The translations under genes and the position numbers were made by a program. From positions 102,873,283 through 102,937,282 of the forward strand of contig NC_135723.1 in NCBI RefSeq assembly GCF_964656455.1: 64,000 nucleotides of DNA. Reading direction: 5' to 3'. This document shows positions 38,316-50,293 of this stretch, in pieces. Each line of letters begins with the position of its first letter. Positions within the stretch are counted from its first letter, which is position 1. The notes beneath the pieces were generated by a model. It ran no database searches. It was not told the DNA's origin and was given only the letters and a program-made list of their open reading frames with translations. Source of the stretch: Halichoerus grypus (lineage: Eukaryota; Chordata; Mammalia; Carnivora; Phocidae).

Positions 38316-38330
38316 GTAGTAGGTATTTTT

Positions 38331-38743
38331 CTTAAAATCTAAATTCAATTAATTGACATATAATGTATTATTGGTTTCAGAGGTAGAGTTCAGTGATTCT
38401 TCAGTCTTCTATAACACCCAGTGCTCATTCCATCATGTGCCCTCCTTAATGCCCATCACCCAGTTACCCCATCCCCTGTCCCCCTCCCTCCAGCAACCCT
38501 TAGTTTGTTTCTGTGATTAGAGTCTCTTAGGGTTTGTCTCCCTCTCTGGTTTTGTCTTGTTTTATTTTTTTCTCTCTTCCCCTATGATCCTCTGTTTTGT
38601 TTCTTAAATTCCACATATGAGTGAGATCATGTGGTATTTGTCTTTCTTTGACTGACATATTTCACTTAGCATAATACCCTCTAATTCCATCCACATCATT
38701 GCAAATGGCAAGATTTCATTTTTTTGATGGCTGAGTAGTATTC

Positions 38744-38791
<48 letters not shown>

Positions 38792-39293
38792 TTTATCTTC
38801 TTTATCCATTCATCTGTCGATGGACATCTGGGCTTTTTCCACAGTTTGGCTGTTGTGGACATTGCTGCTATAAACATTGGGGTGCAGGTGCCTCTTTGGA
38901 TCCCTACATTTGTATCTTTGGGGTAAATACCCAGTAGTACAATTGCAGGGTTGTAGGGTAGTTCTATTTTTTAACTTTTTGAGGAACCTCCCTACTGTTT
39001 TCCAGAGTGGCTGCACCAGCTTGCATTCCCACCAACAGTGTAGGAGGGTTCCCCTTTCTCCGCATCCCGCCAACATCTGTCATTTCCTGACTTGTTCATT
39101 TTAGCCATTCTGACTGGTGTGAGGTGGTATCTCATTGTGGTTTTGATTTGTATTTCCCTGATGATGAGTGATGTTGAGCATCTTTTCATGTGTCTGTTGG
39201 CCATTTGGATGTCTTCTTTGGAGAAACGTCTGTTCATGTCTTCTGCCCATTTCTTGACTGGATTATTTGTTCTTTGGGTGTTGACTTTGAGAA
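38331..39293 (-). mobile_element. LINE-1 (carnivore type), 5'-truncated, antisense
   Basis: Antisense of the ORF2 C-terminus and 3' UTR. On the - strand, broken frames include [20 protein letters not shown] and [21 protein letters not shown] 15-bp flanking duplication with one mismatch, GTAGTAGGTA(T/C)TTTT, lies at 38316-38330 and 39294-39308. A (TG)20 microsatellite at 38749-38788 interrupts it. Confidence 0.93.
38749..38788 (+). repeat. (TG)20 microsatellite
   Basis: An uninterrupted 40-bp TG run inside the antisense L1. Likely length-polymorphic. Confidence 0.98.
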
Positions 39294-39308
39294 GTAGTAG
39301 GTACTTTT

Positions 39309-40515
39309 AATAAAATAACCTTTTTCAAGGACTGCCTGTTTCTAGACTTATATTCTGGTTTGTTGAAACTCAAATCACAGTACCTGCTTATTATTTGTCC
39401 AGAAAATCCATTCTGAACTCACCCGGGTTCAGCCTTTTGGTAGAACCATTCCCACAGCAGGACTCTGCTTCACGTGAGTCCCCTTTCCAGCTTGGTAGGA
39501 AGAATCACATGGAGGCCCTGTTGGTACCCAAGATCTTTAAGGGGCTCATGGTAATCATTCTGAACGACAAGTACCTTGTTCTGTAGTGCCGTCTAATTAC
39601 CACCAGTTATGCACAATTTATGTTTTAAAGATCAAATTAAAAGTGTTTACGGCAATCTTATTTCCAAAGGGACTAGCCAAATGAGAATGTGTCCTTTTCA
39701 ATTTTGTCATTCATTTCCCCCTTGCTAGTCTATGCTCTTTTCTAAATTTCTCTTTGGTGTAATAGACTCAAAGTTACCTTTTTTATTTTCAGATATTAAA
39801 TATGTGCCTATGCTAGGTCAGACACAGCATATGCCTTTTTGGGCAGCTACAGTTCTTGCATTCTGATGGAAAGGACTCTGACATTCTCCAGTGCCACCGT
39901 TAATGTCGTAGGAGCTGAAAAATCCAGCAGAATCCCATTTGCATTAAAACAGCCCTGACAGTTGACCTTATGGATTTTCACATTAGGGAAGATGAACAAC
40001 AATTTCTGATGGAAAACACTAGAACACTTAGAGGTGGTGTGTAACCAAAAAGCCTTGGACATTTGAAAGTCACAGTGATAGTAGACTTTGGGCTAAGGCC
40101 ACGCAGAGGTTATCAGAATATAAGACTCGTGAGTCTTTTGGGTGGGAGCAGAGCATAGAGATATTTTTATGGAGTTGAAATTTCATCACTGGTTTAGGTC
40201 CAATGTCTGTAACTGCTTTGCTAACTCTCAGCTTACCTTTTTTTAATTTTCAATTGGACCCAATAGGCTTTACTGAGAGGGAGTGAAATCTAGCAAATTG
40301 GCCATCACGGCTCATAAATTGGATTCTCCTATAGGAGAGAGTAAGTACGAGCAAGTCAGATACTTAATCAAGTGTTCTGAATAGACACCAGAGTCAAAAT
40401 AAGATGAAATGGGTTTGTGTGGGAAAAAGCTGTATTAAAATTACATTTGAGAGAATCCCTCCACTTCAGAGGTGTGACTGCTAGTTAACAAAGGAAGTTC
40501 TGTAATAAAATTTCC
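39309..40515. other. Intronic sequence, no recognised element
   Basis: AT-rich; nothing recognised. Confidence 0.5.
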
Positions 40516-41655
40516 ATGGATTTTTTTTTTTAAGTAGACTGTTTTTTTTAGGGCAGTTTTGGATTCACAGCAAAACTGAGAGGCAGGCACAGAGTTTTCC
40601 CAGACACCCCCTGCCCCCAGGCACGCACAGCCTCCCCCGTTATCAATCCCCACCAGAGTGGCACATTTTTTACAATGGATGAACCTTCATTGACCCATCA
40701 TTATCACTCAAAATTCATAGTTTACATTAAGGTGCACTCTTGGTGGGATGCTTGGGTGTCGCTGTCAGTTAAGAGTCTGACTCTTGGTTTTGGTTCAAGT
40801 CTTGATTTCACGGTCATGGGATAAATCCCCGTGTCAGGCTCCATGCTCAGTGTGGAGTCTGCTTAAGTTTCTCTCTCCCTCTCCCTTGGCCCCTCCCACC
40901 CCGCACTCTCACTCTGTCTAGAATAAACAAATCTTTTTTAAAAAAAGTGCACTCTTGGTGTGGTGCATGCCATGGGCTTGGACAAATATGTGATGGCACC
41001 ATCCGCCATTACGGTATCCTACAGAAGAGCTTCACTGCCCTAAGAACCCTCTGTGGTCTGTCTGTTCATCCCTCCCTCCCCCATAACCCCTGGCAGAGAA
41101 GTTTTTACTGTCTCTGCAGTCGTGCCTTTTCCAGAATGTCATACAGTTGGAACCACACAGTATGGAGCCTTCTTTCACTTATAGGCTTTTAAGGTTCTTC
41201 CATGCCTTTTCATGGCTTGACAGCTCATTTCTTTTTAGTGCTGAATGGTATTCCATTGTCTGGATGGACCACACTTTGTTTATCCATTCAGCCACTGAAG
41301 GACATTTTGCTTGCTTCCAAGAGTTGGCAATTATGAACAAAGCTGCTGTAAACATTCACGTGCACGTTTCTATGTAGTCATAATTTTCAACTTCTTTGGG
41401 TAAATACTAAAGAGTGTGATTACTGAAATACATGCTACAAGTGTGTTTTGTTTTGTAAGAGACTGCCCAGCTGTCTTCCAACCTGGCTGCCCCATTCTGC
41501 ATCCCCACCAGGAATGAACGAGAGTTCCGGTGGCTCCACAACCTTGCCAGCATTCTGTGTCGGCAGTATTCTGGGTTTTGGCCATTCTCATAGGTGTGGA
41601 GTGATATCTCATTGTTTGAAGCTCATCTTTTAAAAATTCTGGAACAACTGATTTT
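40516..41655 (-). mobile_element. Old LINE-1 (L1M class), ORF2 end and 3' UTR, antisense
   Basis: GATTCACAGCAAAACTGAGA, TTGACCCATCATTATCACTC, GGTATTCCATTGTCTGGATG and CTCACAACC-like phrases follow the antisense L1M 3' region. The - strand encodes a broken ORF2 C-terminus containing MRYHSTPMRMAKTQ and GTLVHSWWGC. A SINE (40746-40946) splits it. Confidence 0.87.
40746..40946 (+). mobile_element. CAN/SINEC retroposon inside old L1
   Basis: Diverged head GGATGCTTGGGTGTCGCTGT, standard body, and AATAAACAAATC tail. Perfect 14-bp duplication GTGCACTCTTGGTG at 40732-40745 and 40947-40960. Confidence 0.95.
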
Positions 41656-41659
41656 TAAA

Positions 41660-41960
41660 CATTTATTTAAAATACACATGTAATGTTATATTGTTTAATG
41701 AATTTTTAAACTGAACAGACTCCTATAACCAGTACCCAGATCAAAACACGGAATTCAACCAGCATCCCAGAAGCCCCCTCCCATGCTTTCTCATCACTAA
41801 TCCCCCCAAAGGTCCCCTAATTTCTAACATCATAGATAGTTTTGCATGCTTTTATACTTCTTGCATTTATAGTATTAATATAATCATGTAGTATGTATTC
41901 TTTTACAACTGCTTCTTTTGTTCAATATGTTTGTGAGATTTATTATAGTATTTTAAGTTG
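41660..41960 (-). mobile_element. Probable old LINE-1 3' fragment, antisense
   Basis: AACCAGTACCCAGATCAAAA, then CTCATCACTAATCCCCC and GCATTTATAGTATTAATATA resemble antisense L1M 3' UTR. Boundaries are uncertain. Confidence 0.4.
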
Positions 41961-43047
41961 TATTGAGGCCCAATTTTTAATCTCTGTATAGTCTATGCAT
42001 AATCTCTCTGACAGTTGGAAAGTAGCTTAACAGTAATATAAAAACTCGTGTGTATATCATAACAAGTAACATACCTTACTGCTTATTATGGTTTCTTGTA
42101 GAAATAGGTGATTTGGCCATGTCTTCCAGGCATTTTCTCTGTTCTCTTTCCTATATTAAACTCATCCTGATCTCATCAGAGCTCATCCGCTGTATATGAC
42201 TATGACCAAGTGTCCTCTCACAGGACACGTAAGTTACTTGATCGGTCTCTGGTATTGTTCACTTGCACTTGGGCATCTCTAGTTGTGTTTCTAGATTCCT
42301 TTGTTCCCAGCTGGTCAGTTGGGTGAATAGTGTCTACTCCAGTCATGAAGTAGATACTTGCTTTTGCTGCCGTTGCTGGTACTCTTGTCATTGTTGTTTC
42401 TGATTAAGTTAATTTGTTAATGCCAAGTGAAACTAAGTGCTTTATGTAAAGGGATAGTGCAGATAATATTTATGATTACAGTCCAGAATATGGGCGAGAC
42501 TGGGGAGGACAGGAAGCATTGGTGGAAGGTTTTATGCAAGATGAGGAATTTGAAAGACAGATGCAGGACAGATGAAGGCAGTCCAAGAGGGAAGGTCCCC
42601 CACAAGCCACCATAAGCCTGAAGCACTGGCTGGACGGAAGGTGCCTGGCCGGGAAGCCATGGAGGGACGTAATGAGTGTCAGGAGTTAAGGATGGAGGGA
42701 TGGGGTGGTGACAGACTGGGAGAGTGTGGAATGCCGGGCGCTGGGTTTGAGATGGTCCTCTAAGGGTTCTTGTCATTTGTAACAATTTATAAGTTGTAAC
42801 CATTTTTAGAATCTGATAAAACTGTAAGTCATCCTATCATTGGAGAAGGGCACACATGTCCTTGTAAACATTTGGATTTACTTCAGGAAGCTCACATACC
42901 TGGTCAGCCTGTCCATGGGCCATGTTCGGGATCAGCTTGAGCATTTATCCAAAGCCCAGATGTTACAATATCAGAGTACCTTTGTCCCGAACAGAACACC
43001 TCACTACAATAATTCAAACCACAAGTGTTACATTGTTTCACAAAATG
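41961..43047. other. Intronic sequence, no recognised element
   Basis: Overlapping short frames at 42417-42803 on both strands have no domain. Confidence 0.45.
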
Positions 43048-43055
43048 AGAAGTCC

Positions 43056-43318
43056 AGGGGCACCAGGGTGGCTCAATTGGTTAAGTGGCCCACTCTTGAT
43101 TTCGGCTCAGGTCATGATCTCAGGGTTGTGAGAGCCCTTGTCGGGCTTCGTGCTCAGTGGGGAGTCTGCTTCAGGATTCTCTCTCTCTCCCTTTGCTCCT
43201 CCCCCCACTCTTTCTCTCTCTCAAATAAATAAAAAAATCTTAAAAGAAAAAAAAAAGGTTCTCTCTTTCCTTCTCCCTCTGCCCCTCCCTAAACTTTAAA
43301 AAAAAAGAAAGAAAGAAA
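43056..43318 (+). mobile_element. CAN/SINEC retroposon with a duplicated 3' tail
   Basis: A full SINE starts at GGGGCACCAGGGTGGCTCA (43057). Its first A-rich tail ends near 43257, followed by a second CT-rich segment (CTCTCTTTCCTTCTCCCTCT) and a second A-rich tail to 43318. An 8-bp duplication AGAAGTCC (43048-43055 and 43319-43326) brackets the whole, implying one insertion. Confidence 0.85.
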
Positions 43319-43352
43319 AGAAGTCCGGACCTGGTCAGGCCCAGGATGGTTT

Positions 43353-43427
43353 GGGGCCCCGAGATCTCTGCCGCTCCCGTCGGCGTGCGGGGGGCCCCGA
43401 GATCTGCGCCGCTCCCGTCGGCGTGCT
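43353..43427 (+). repeat. 38-bp CpG-dense tandem duplication
   Basis: GGGGCCCCGAGATCT then GCCGCTCCCGTCGGCGTGC occurs twice, at 43353 and 43391. The copies differ at the TCTGCC/TGCGCC site. The tract is exceptionally GC- and CpG-rich for this intron. Confidence 0.92.
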
Positions 43428-43429
43428 GG

Positions 43430-44785
43430 CAAAGTGGTTGCGCTGGCTCCACACGTCACATCTCCCACCCTCACAGGAAAGACGGGAAAACCATAGAACT
43501 TGCCTCCTGTAGTTCTGTCGTTTCCTGTAGCCAGCCGGGAGACAGCTTACTTACCACAACTATATTGTATGGCCTCCCTTAGCCGGAAGGGAGGTTGAGA
43601 AAGTCAGTATTTCTAAGGGTCAGCCTCTGCGGACGTGGAAGGGTACAGTGGCTCTCAGGGAGGTAGCTTCCTATCTGCCACAACAAGACTCCTTTACTTA
43701 TGAAATATTTTATGAATGCAGTCTTCATCCCTTGAACTTGAACAGTGAGTTTGCACCATTCCTTAAATTGAAGCATATCTGAAAAGAGGGACTTCTGACA
43801 GATTCTCATAAAAGAAAGAATTTACACTGCTGCTAACCTTATAGTTAGTTGCAAACTTCTAAAGTCCTGAGAAGTGGGTCCCTAGGAGAATCTTAACAAT
43901 CTCTATTTTGACTTTTCATCATTAGTTCTAGGGTTGTGAGGTGCATCTTGCTTATTTATTGAACTCTTACACTGAAGAGCCATTTATCTGAAGGACGGCA
44001 GTGGATTATTATTCATGCTTGCATTAAGAATCTAAGCTAAGGGAAACGTGCCTACATACTTATCCATAAAGGGGCACTTTTCAAAGCATTGCTACATTTT
44101 GCATCCTATTTTAAAGGCATAGTTGTATATAAACCCTGAAAAGGATAAATCTTATCCTGGCACTCTGGCTTTCTTTAGTCTCTTGCCTGGTTTGGATGAA
44201 AGCCTCTTGGTAAAGTTCAAGGGAATTTGGGGAGCCTTGAGGACCATCTGTTACAAGGAGCAGCCAGTCTAGTAGTTGCTATTTTAGGGAAGACTCTAGC
44301 CAGTCAGGAACCAAAGGCAGCAATTGAGGAGTCTTAAGGCGAGTTACCAGGTCTGGGTCAGGAACACAGAAACAGATGATACAGTAAGATCAGAGAAGTG
44401 GAGAGAAGTCGCCCACAATGAACTAGGCAGGTCAAAGCCCCAAGGAGGATTCAGTTCCAGGCTGCAATGGTCCACCTTCCCTACGAGGCAGAAGTCTTAC
44501 CTTGAACCCTGCGGGAACAACCATTTATTCCTTCAGCAAAAACAGCACATATATGCACTTCCTCAGATGGCTGTTGACTATTCCTCAAATTCCAGATTAT
44601 TTCTAAATTAACTCTGTGCTTTTATGTGAGGTCTGAAAATGAGCAGAACTGGGTTAAGAGAATTTACAGAACCTCGGATTTATCAGTCTTTTCTCCCTTG
44701 CTTTATCCTTATTCAGGTTCTTTTTTGTCTTTTTTTTTTTTAATTCAGTAAATGTATGATTATTGTGTTTTCAGAGGATGCCTTC
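43430..44785. other. Intronic sequence, no recognised element
   Basis: No gene. A T-run lies at 44731-44742. Confidence 0.5.
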
Positions 44786-44800
44786 TAAAGTAGTGGGTTA

Positions 44801-45003
44801 GGGGCGCCTGGGTGGCTCAGTCGTTAAGCGTCTGCCTTCAGCTCAGGTCATGATCCCAGGGTCCTGGGATCGAGTCCCACATCAGGCTCCCTGCTCAGTG
44901 GGAAGCCTGTTCTTCCTCTCCCACTCCCCCTGCTTGTGTTCCCTCTCTTGCTGTCTCTCTCTCTCAAAAAATAAATAAAATCTTTAAAAATAAATAAATA
45001 AAT
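44801..45003 (+). mobile_element. CAN/SINEC retroposon, full length
   Basis: Near-consensus head and body. The tail has AATAAATAAAATCTTT then AAATAAATAAAT. Perfect 15-bp duplication AAAGTAGTGGGTTAG (44786-44800 and 45004-45018). Young copy. Confidence 0.97.
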
Positions 45004-45061
45004 AAAGTAGTGGGTTAGTGGGAAATGGAGAAAAGGTCTTGAGGGATCTGCTGGGTGAGAG

Positions 45062-45410
45062 GATGACTCCCCAAAGGTTCCATGTTCTAATCCCTGGAAC
45101 CTGGGAATGTCACTTTATATGGCAAAAAGGGGTTGTTGCAGAGGTGGTTACGTTAAGCACCTGACATGGGGGGTTTTCCTGCTTTATCCATGGATCCTAA
45201 ATGCAACCACGTGTATCTCTATAAGAAGGAGGCAGAGAGAGATCTGACACAGACAGAGGGGAGAAGGCAACGTGGCCAGGGAGACGGAGGTCGTAGTGAT
45301 GCAGCCACGAGGCAGGGTGCACCCACAGCCATAGCAGGGACGAAGAAGAGAGGCTCCCCTACAGCTCTTACAGGCGCTGTGGAGGGTAAGGGCTAGAAAG
45401 GGGTGCGCTG
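45062..45410 (+). mobile_element. MaLR (MLT1-class) LTR fragment
   Basis: GACTCCCCAAAGGTTCCATG, GGAATGTCACTTTATATGGC, TAAGAAGGAGGCAGAGAGA and TAGTGATGCAGCCACGAGGC are in MLT1 LTR order. The 3' part is degraded. Confidence 0.65.
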
Positions 45411-45585
45411 GACACGCAGCCCTCCCCCCACCCACCTGCTCACAGGAGAGGCCATCCCGGCCTCCCCACCTCTCTGGAGGACTCCTCTTGGCTTCAGAAT
45501 TTGGTTATCATCTCTGCTGCCAGAGAAGGAACTGCAATGTATTCACATCCAGATATCTATTGGTGTTTTTAAAATGTTGAGAGGA

Positions 45586-45960
45586 TGGGACTGGAGGAGA
45601 TTATGCTAAGTGAAATAAGTCAAGTGAGAAAGTCAATTATCATATGGTTTCACTTATATGTGGAACATAAGGAATAGCATGGAGGACATTAGGAGAAGGA
45701 AGGGAAAAATGAAGGGGGAAAATCGGAGGGAGAGATGAACCATGAGAGACTATGGACTCTGAGAAACAAACTGAGGGTTCTAGAGGGGAGGGGGTGGGGG
45801 GATGGGTTAGCCCGGTGATGGGTATTAAGGAGGGCACGTACTGCATGGAGCACTGGGTGTTATATGAAAACAATGGATCGTGGATCACTACATCAAAAAC
45901 TAATGATGAACTGTATGGTGACTAACATAATAAAATTAAATTAAATTAAAAAAAATAAAT
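45586..45960 (+). mobile_element. LINE-1 (carnivore type), strongly 5'-truncated
   Basis: Only the 3' UTR is present: GAGATTATGCTAAGTGAAAT, CCATGAGAGACTATGGACTC and a tail rich in AAATTAAATTAAA. Perfect 15-bp duplication AAAATGTTGAGAGGA at 45571-45585 and 45961-45975 proves target-primed insertion. Confidence 0.96.
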
Positions 45961-45975
45961 AAAATGTTGAGAGGA

Positions 45976-47290
45976 AAGGACAAGACCCATCCCCTGCCTT
46001 GACTTAATTTATTTTTATGATTTTACTTACATGCATGAAACGGAAGTAAGTTCCACTTACAATTCATATGAAATTAACAGAAATAACCAAATTAAATACA
46101 GATCAATCAACAAGGCCAATAAAATTCAAGTAAAAAAATGTACATTTTGTGGGGCAAATGATGACGATTCCTGAAACTAAATCTCCCTTAAAATGTGTGT
46201 ATGGTATTTGCCACTGGGAGGTGGGCACTTGGGGATCAATGAGGCACCCCTAGCAGCCACGATTTCTCTGTGGGGAGCACCACACACCTTTGTCCACATA
46301 ACAACTGTGCCATCAGCTGGGAAGATTAAATTAGCTAGCTGACCGTGGTGTTGGTGCGTCCTGAAGACACATTCCAGCTCAGATACTAGATCCAGGTGTG
46401 AGTATGTGCTAGGATCAGAATATGACTTTATTCATGATGGAGTATGTATAAACAGAAAAAAAATAGTGAAAAAGCTATTAAATGAACAACCAAAATCAAA
46501 ATAATAGTACTTTTTTTTTTTTTAATACTATCAATTCTACAGCCAGTCTCTAGAAATCATTCATTACATTTCACCAATTCTGATGTTAGTTTTTCTGGTG
46601 TTTATTTCTGAGATTCTTAGTATTATGCTTATCTACCAATATTCACAGACGACTCCTATCAAAGTGAAGAATGCTGCTCACTTATAATTCCTCCCACTTC
46701 CTTCCTTCACTCTGTTATGAAACCTTTGAAGTTATTTTTAAGTCCTTTATAGATTTCTTTTATAACTTTAAATGAAAATGTCTTTATGTATACATTTCTT
46801 GGTCCTCCGACCTTAAGTGGTATGTATTGACCCCTCCCTGGCTAATCTGGGGAACCTCCTCCCCAGCTGGCCCAGCACCTCCCGTTCTTCCTTGCAGCTT
46901 TGGTAATATTTGCAGCCTCTTTTCTCACTTTAATAAAATCTCCCACCAAATAATAAGTTGATTTAAAAACCCACCATTGGTCTTGAGGCATTCAGGCCAA
47001 GTGGACTCTCATTTCTGCAAATCCATTAGTAGCTATGACTTAGCTTATTGCTACTTGGACCTTGACTTTCTTAAACAAACCACTTTTCTTAGCAATTCTA
47101 ATGGATTATTTCTACTTGAAATGAACAAGTAAAACCGTCCTTATTGAGGACAAAATGAATGCCTATGTAGAATGTGCTAATCAAACATAGGGGTATGTTT
47201 AGAAAGGTTGCAGAATACAAGATCTATATGCAAATGCTGTGTTTTATGGGCTAGCAACAGAAAGTTGGAAATTGAAATTTTAAAAATACC
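45976..47290. other. AT-rich intronic sequence, no recognised element
   Basis: A T-run at 46511-46524. No gene seen. Confidence 0.5.
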
Positions 47291-47293
47291 AGT

Positions 47294-47930
47294 TGTATTA
47301 GTGGGCTCAGGCTGGCATGATAAAATACCCACACTGAGTGGCTTAAACAACAGAAATTTATTTTCTCATAGTTCTCGAGGCTTTAAGCCCAAGATCAAAC
47401 ACCAGCAGGACTGGTTTCTAGTGAGACCTCTCTCTCTGGCTTGCAAACAGCCCCTTCTTGCTGTATCTCACATTGCTTTTTGTCTCCGTGCTTAGAGAGA
47501 GAGTGTCTCTTCCTCTTTCCTTACAAGGACACTGGTTCTGTTGGAATAGAACCCCACCTTTATGGTCCCATCTAACTTTAATTACCTCCTTTAGGGCTGT
47601 ACCTCCAAATATAGTCACACTGGGGGTTAGGGCTTCAGCATATGAATGGGAGAGGGGTGCAACTCAATCCCAAACACCTGTCCTCATGGACACCTTTGAG
47701 GGGCATTATTTTACCCACAGTCTGACCCCCAGCCCTTAAAGATTCACATGCATCCCACATACAAAGTACATTCTCTCCATCCTAAGGTCCCCAGAAGTCC
47801 CAAGCTATTGCAGCATCAACTCAGAGTCCAAAATTTCATCAGCTCAAAAGTCCCAAATATCATCATCTAAGTCACCAGAACGAGTTATGGTAAGACTCTG
47901 GGTATGCTCCATTTCACGACCTGTAGGCAT
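47294..47930 (-). mobile_element. MaLR LTR plus adjoining internal sequence, antisense
   Basis: 47294-47676 is an antisense LTR (TGTATTAGTGGGCTCAGGCT ... CAACTCAATCCCAAACA). The next about 250 bp (CAACTCAGAGTCCAAAATTT, AAAAGTCCCAAATATCATCA) resembles the internal region that abuts MST/MLT LTRs. This is therefore part of a larger element, not a solo LTR. No coding capacity remains. Confidence 0.65.
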
Positions 47931-48300
47931 GTTACCCAGTTTAAAGTTCATTGTTCCTAAGTTGTTGATAGTGAAGCATGACTAAATTTATTCTTTCATT
48001 ATGATAAGAATCTACCAAGGAAATATGAGTATCATTTACAACAGATAGCATTGATTGTACTTCTTAAAAAAAAAGTTCTAACTGGCAGTATTGATTCCAG
48101 CATCTGCATAGAGCACTCACTCCATTACCATGCTGGCAGAGTGAAGGGAATTGCTCCTGTGTTTTCATAGCTTTTTCCTTGGACTAAATGGCTGTCCGTG
48201 TTAGGTTCATCACTTATGGTACAAGCAGCAGTGAGCTGATGTTAAGCAAATCTGTATCATTGGAACTCGTGAATTAACAGTTCAGACTTGGAAAAATGGA
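47931..48300. other. Intronic sequence, no recognised element
   Basis: Nothing recognised. Confidence 0.5.
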
Positions 48301-48307
48301 CAGTTTC

Positions 48308-48525
48308 TGTGCTCCTGGGTGGCACAGTCGGTTGAGTGTCCAGCTCTTGATTTTAGCTCAGGTCATGATCTCAGGGTTGTGAGATCCAGCCCCACGTCAG
48401 GCTCTGTGCTCAGCAGAGAGTCTGCTTGAGATTCTCTCTCCCTCTTCCTCTATCTCTCCTGCTCGTGCTCTCTCTCTCTCTCTCTCAAATCAATCAATCA
48501 ATCAATCAGTCAATCTTTTAAAAAA
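48308..48525 (+). mobile_element. CAN/SINEC retroposon, diverged
   Basis: TGCTCCTGGGTGGCACAGTC head, GGTCATGATCTCAGGGTTGT body, CT-rich middle and an AATC-repeat tail. Possible short duplication ACAGTTT at about 48300 and 48526. Confidence 0.92.
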
Positions 48526-48532
48526 ACAGTTT

Positions 48533-49640
48533 GATTTCCGTATGTTCCTTTGAGTGTTTGTATAGAAGCAAACAAATATTACGAGCTTCTATAGAAAGAG
48601 CATGCAAATATGTTCCCTGTGACTTATTCTAAATATCAGAGTACTTTTACTCTGAGTCTGCAGTTGGGATCTGCCTCCGCTGTGAAGCTGTGTCCCACCC
48701 GCCCACCACAGTCTTTGTCTTCTTGGTTTGAAAACCCTTATACTTGACACCTGCCACATCACACACAGCGGGGTGAACACTTCCTGAGTGCCACTGTTGT
48801 GTGTGTTCCTTCTTGATCTGATTCAGAGGCTAAATTTTTCTCATCACAGAAATGTGTCAATAAAAATGGTTTTTAAACCTTTTTCTTTATTTACAGAATT
48901 TTTTTTAACCTGGAGAACATAGTGTTTTATCAGGCTCCTCATAAGCATTACCTGCCTGATATTTTCTGTATTCTGGAATTTAATTAGCATCCCACTTTTG
49001 GAATAGGTTGCACACAAGCCAGATTCTGTGAACGATTTCCCTGCGAGTGTGGCTCATCTAGCTTGACTCACTTTCCACTTCTTCAGAGAAGCCTTGCAAC
49101 CTCTCAGTAGCTCACGTTTGCCTTCCATAAAATGGCTTTGCTTCCTCCTGTTTCTTATAAGATCAAGAGTTAAAATTGTCAGTGTCCTACCAAGACAGCA
49201 GAGCATTTTTGGAGTTGTCACTTATTCCAGTTTCTAACACAAGCAGAACTAACAAGAGACCTCTCACTAATCTGGTAGGTTTTCTTTGTTACTAAATTGG
49301 GTTTGTCAGTAGCTAACCTCCACTTGCAGTGATTGAAAACCTCAAGAGGTTTTGCTTCACATTAATCCATTTTAGGGTGGTGGAATTTATTTCTAATTTT
49401 AAAAATCTCTAGAGAACATTCCAAAATGTTCCCCAGTAATTGTGCTACTTAACAACATAACTGTTTAACAAGCATCCGGAGAGGATCATGAGCAATTTGC
49501 ATTGTATTCTGACCTACATAAAGATAGCTGCCTCGCTAGGGATTGGGAGGTGCCTCTGAATGCCAGTGAGCTGACCAGGATGCCACGGTAACTACAAGTG
49601 CCATGTGGTTATCCAGCTATCGGGCTGAAGATAACTTTAC
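48533..49640. other. Intronic sequence, no recognised element
   Basis: AT-rich; no gene. Confidence 0.5.
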
Positions 49641-49644
49641 TTTT

Positions 49645-49720
49645 CAGTCATCCCCCGATTACCTTCAGGATGAAATCCAAACTATAAAAGCCACTGGGCA
49701 CTTCTTGTATCTCCACCAGT
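49645..49720 (+). mobile_element. LINE-2 fragment
   Basis: ACCTTCAGGATGAAATCCAA followed by ACTATAAAAGCCACTGGGCA resembles the L2 ORF2 end. Short. Confidence 0.45.
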
Positions 49721-49739
49721 ATGTTGACTTCCACTTTAA

Positions 49740-50290
49740 GTCGACTTCTGGTTCAAGGTGACTTCTGGTTTAAGATGGCTGATTGAGCACAGAAATCTTT
49801 CCCTTCTGTTTTCAAGCAGGTAGAAATGAGAGAAAATAAATAGTCAAAACATAGCTGCACTCAAAAACAAGAAAGAGTTTTTCATATACCTAGAACAGAA
49901 TGGTATCCTTGAAAGAAGGACCACCAGGTGAAAACTTACAGCAGCAAGTAACACCAAACTCCTGCCACCCTCAAGCAGCAGGGACTGGAGTCAGACCCAA
50001 CAAGAGGGGCTAGGATATTGGTGTCCATGAGGGGGCTAGGGACTGGACAGGTGCCCCCTGCTTTAAAACTGGGCTCATGGTCAGAAGGTCTTGAATCACA
50101 TCACCCATAACTGGCAAAGGTCTCCAGCCCAAATGGCAGCATGAGACCCAGATAGCCTCCAAGTGCCCAGGACATTGCTGGCGACCACACCACCAGGAGT
50201 CTCTCATGACACAGGACACTTGCAGGGAAGAAGCTTACAACTGAGTTACAAGAACCTGCAGGAACTATCCCCTAAAAATCAGAACACCAG
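49740..50290 (+). other. Possible older L1-type 5' UTR or unassigned repeat
   Basis: TTTAAGATGGCTGATTGAGC at 49770 looks like the start of a promoter-bearing retroposon 5' end, and the text to 50290 is free of other known repeats. It starts with a small imperfect duplication (GACTTCTGGTT twice). I cannot name the family. Confidence 0.25.
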
Positions 50291-50293
50291 CTT

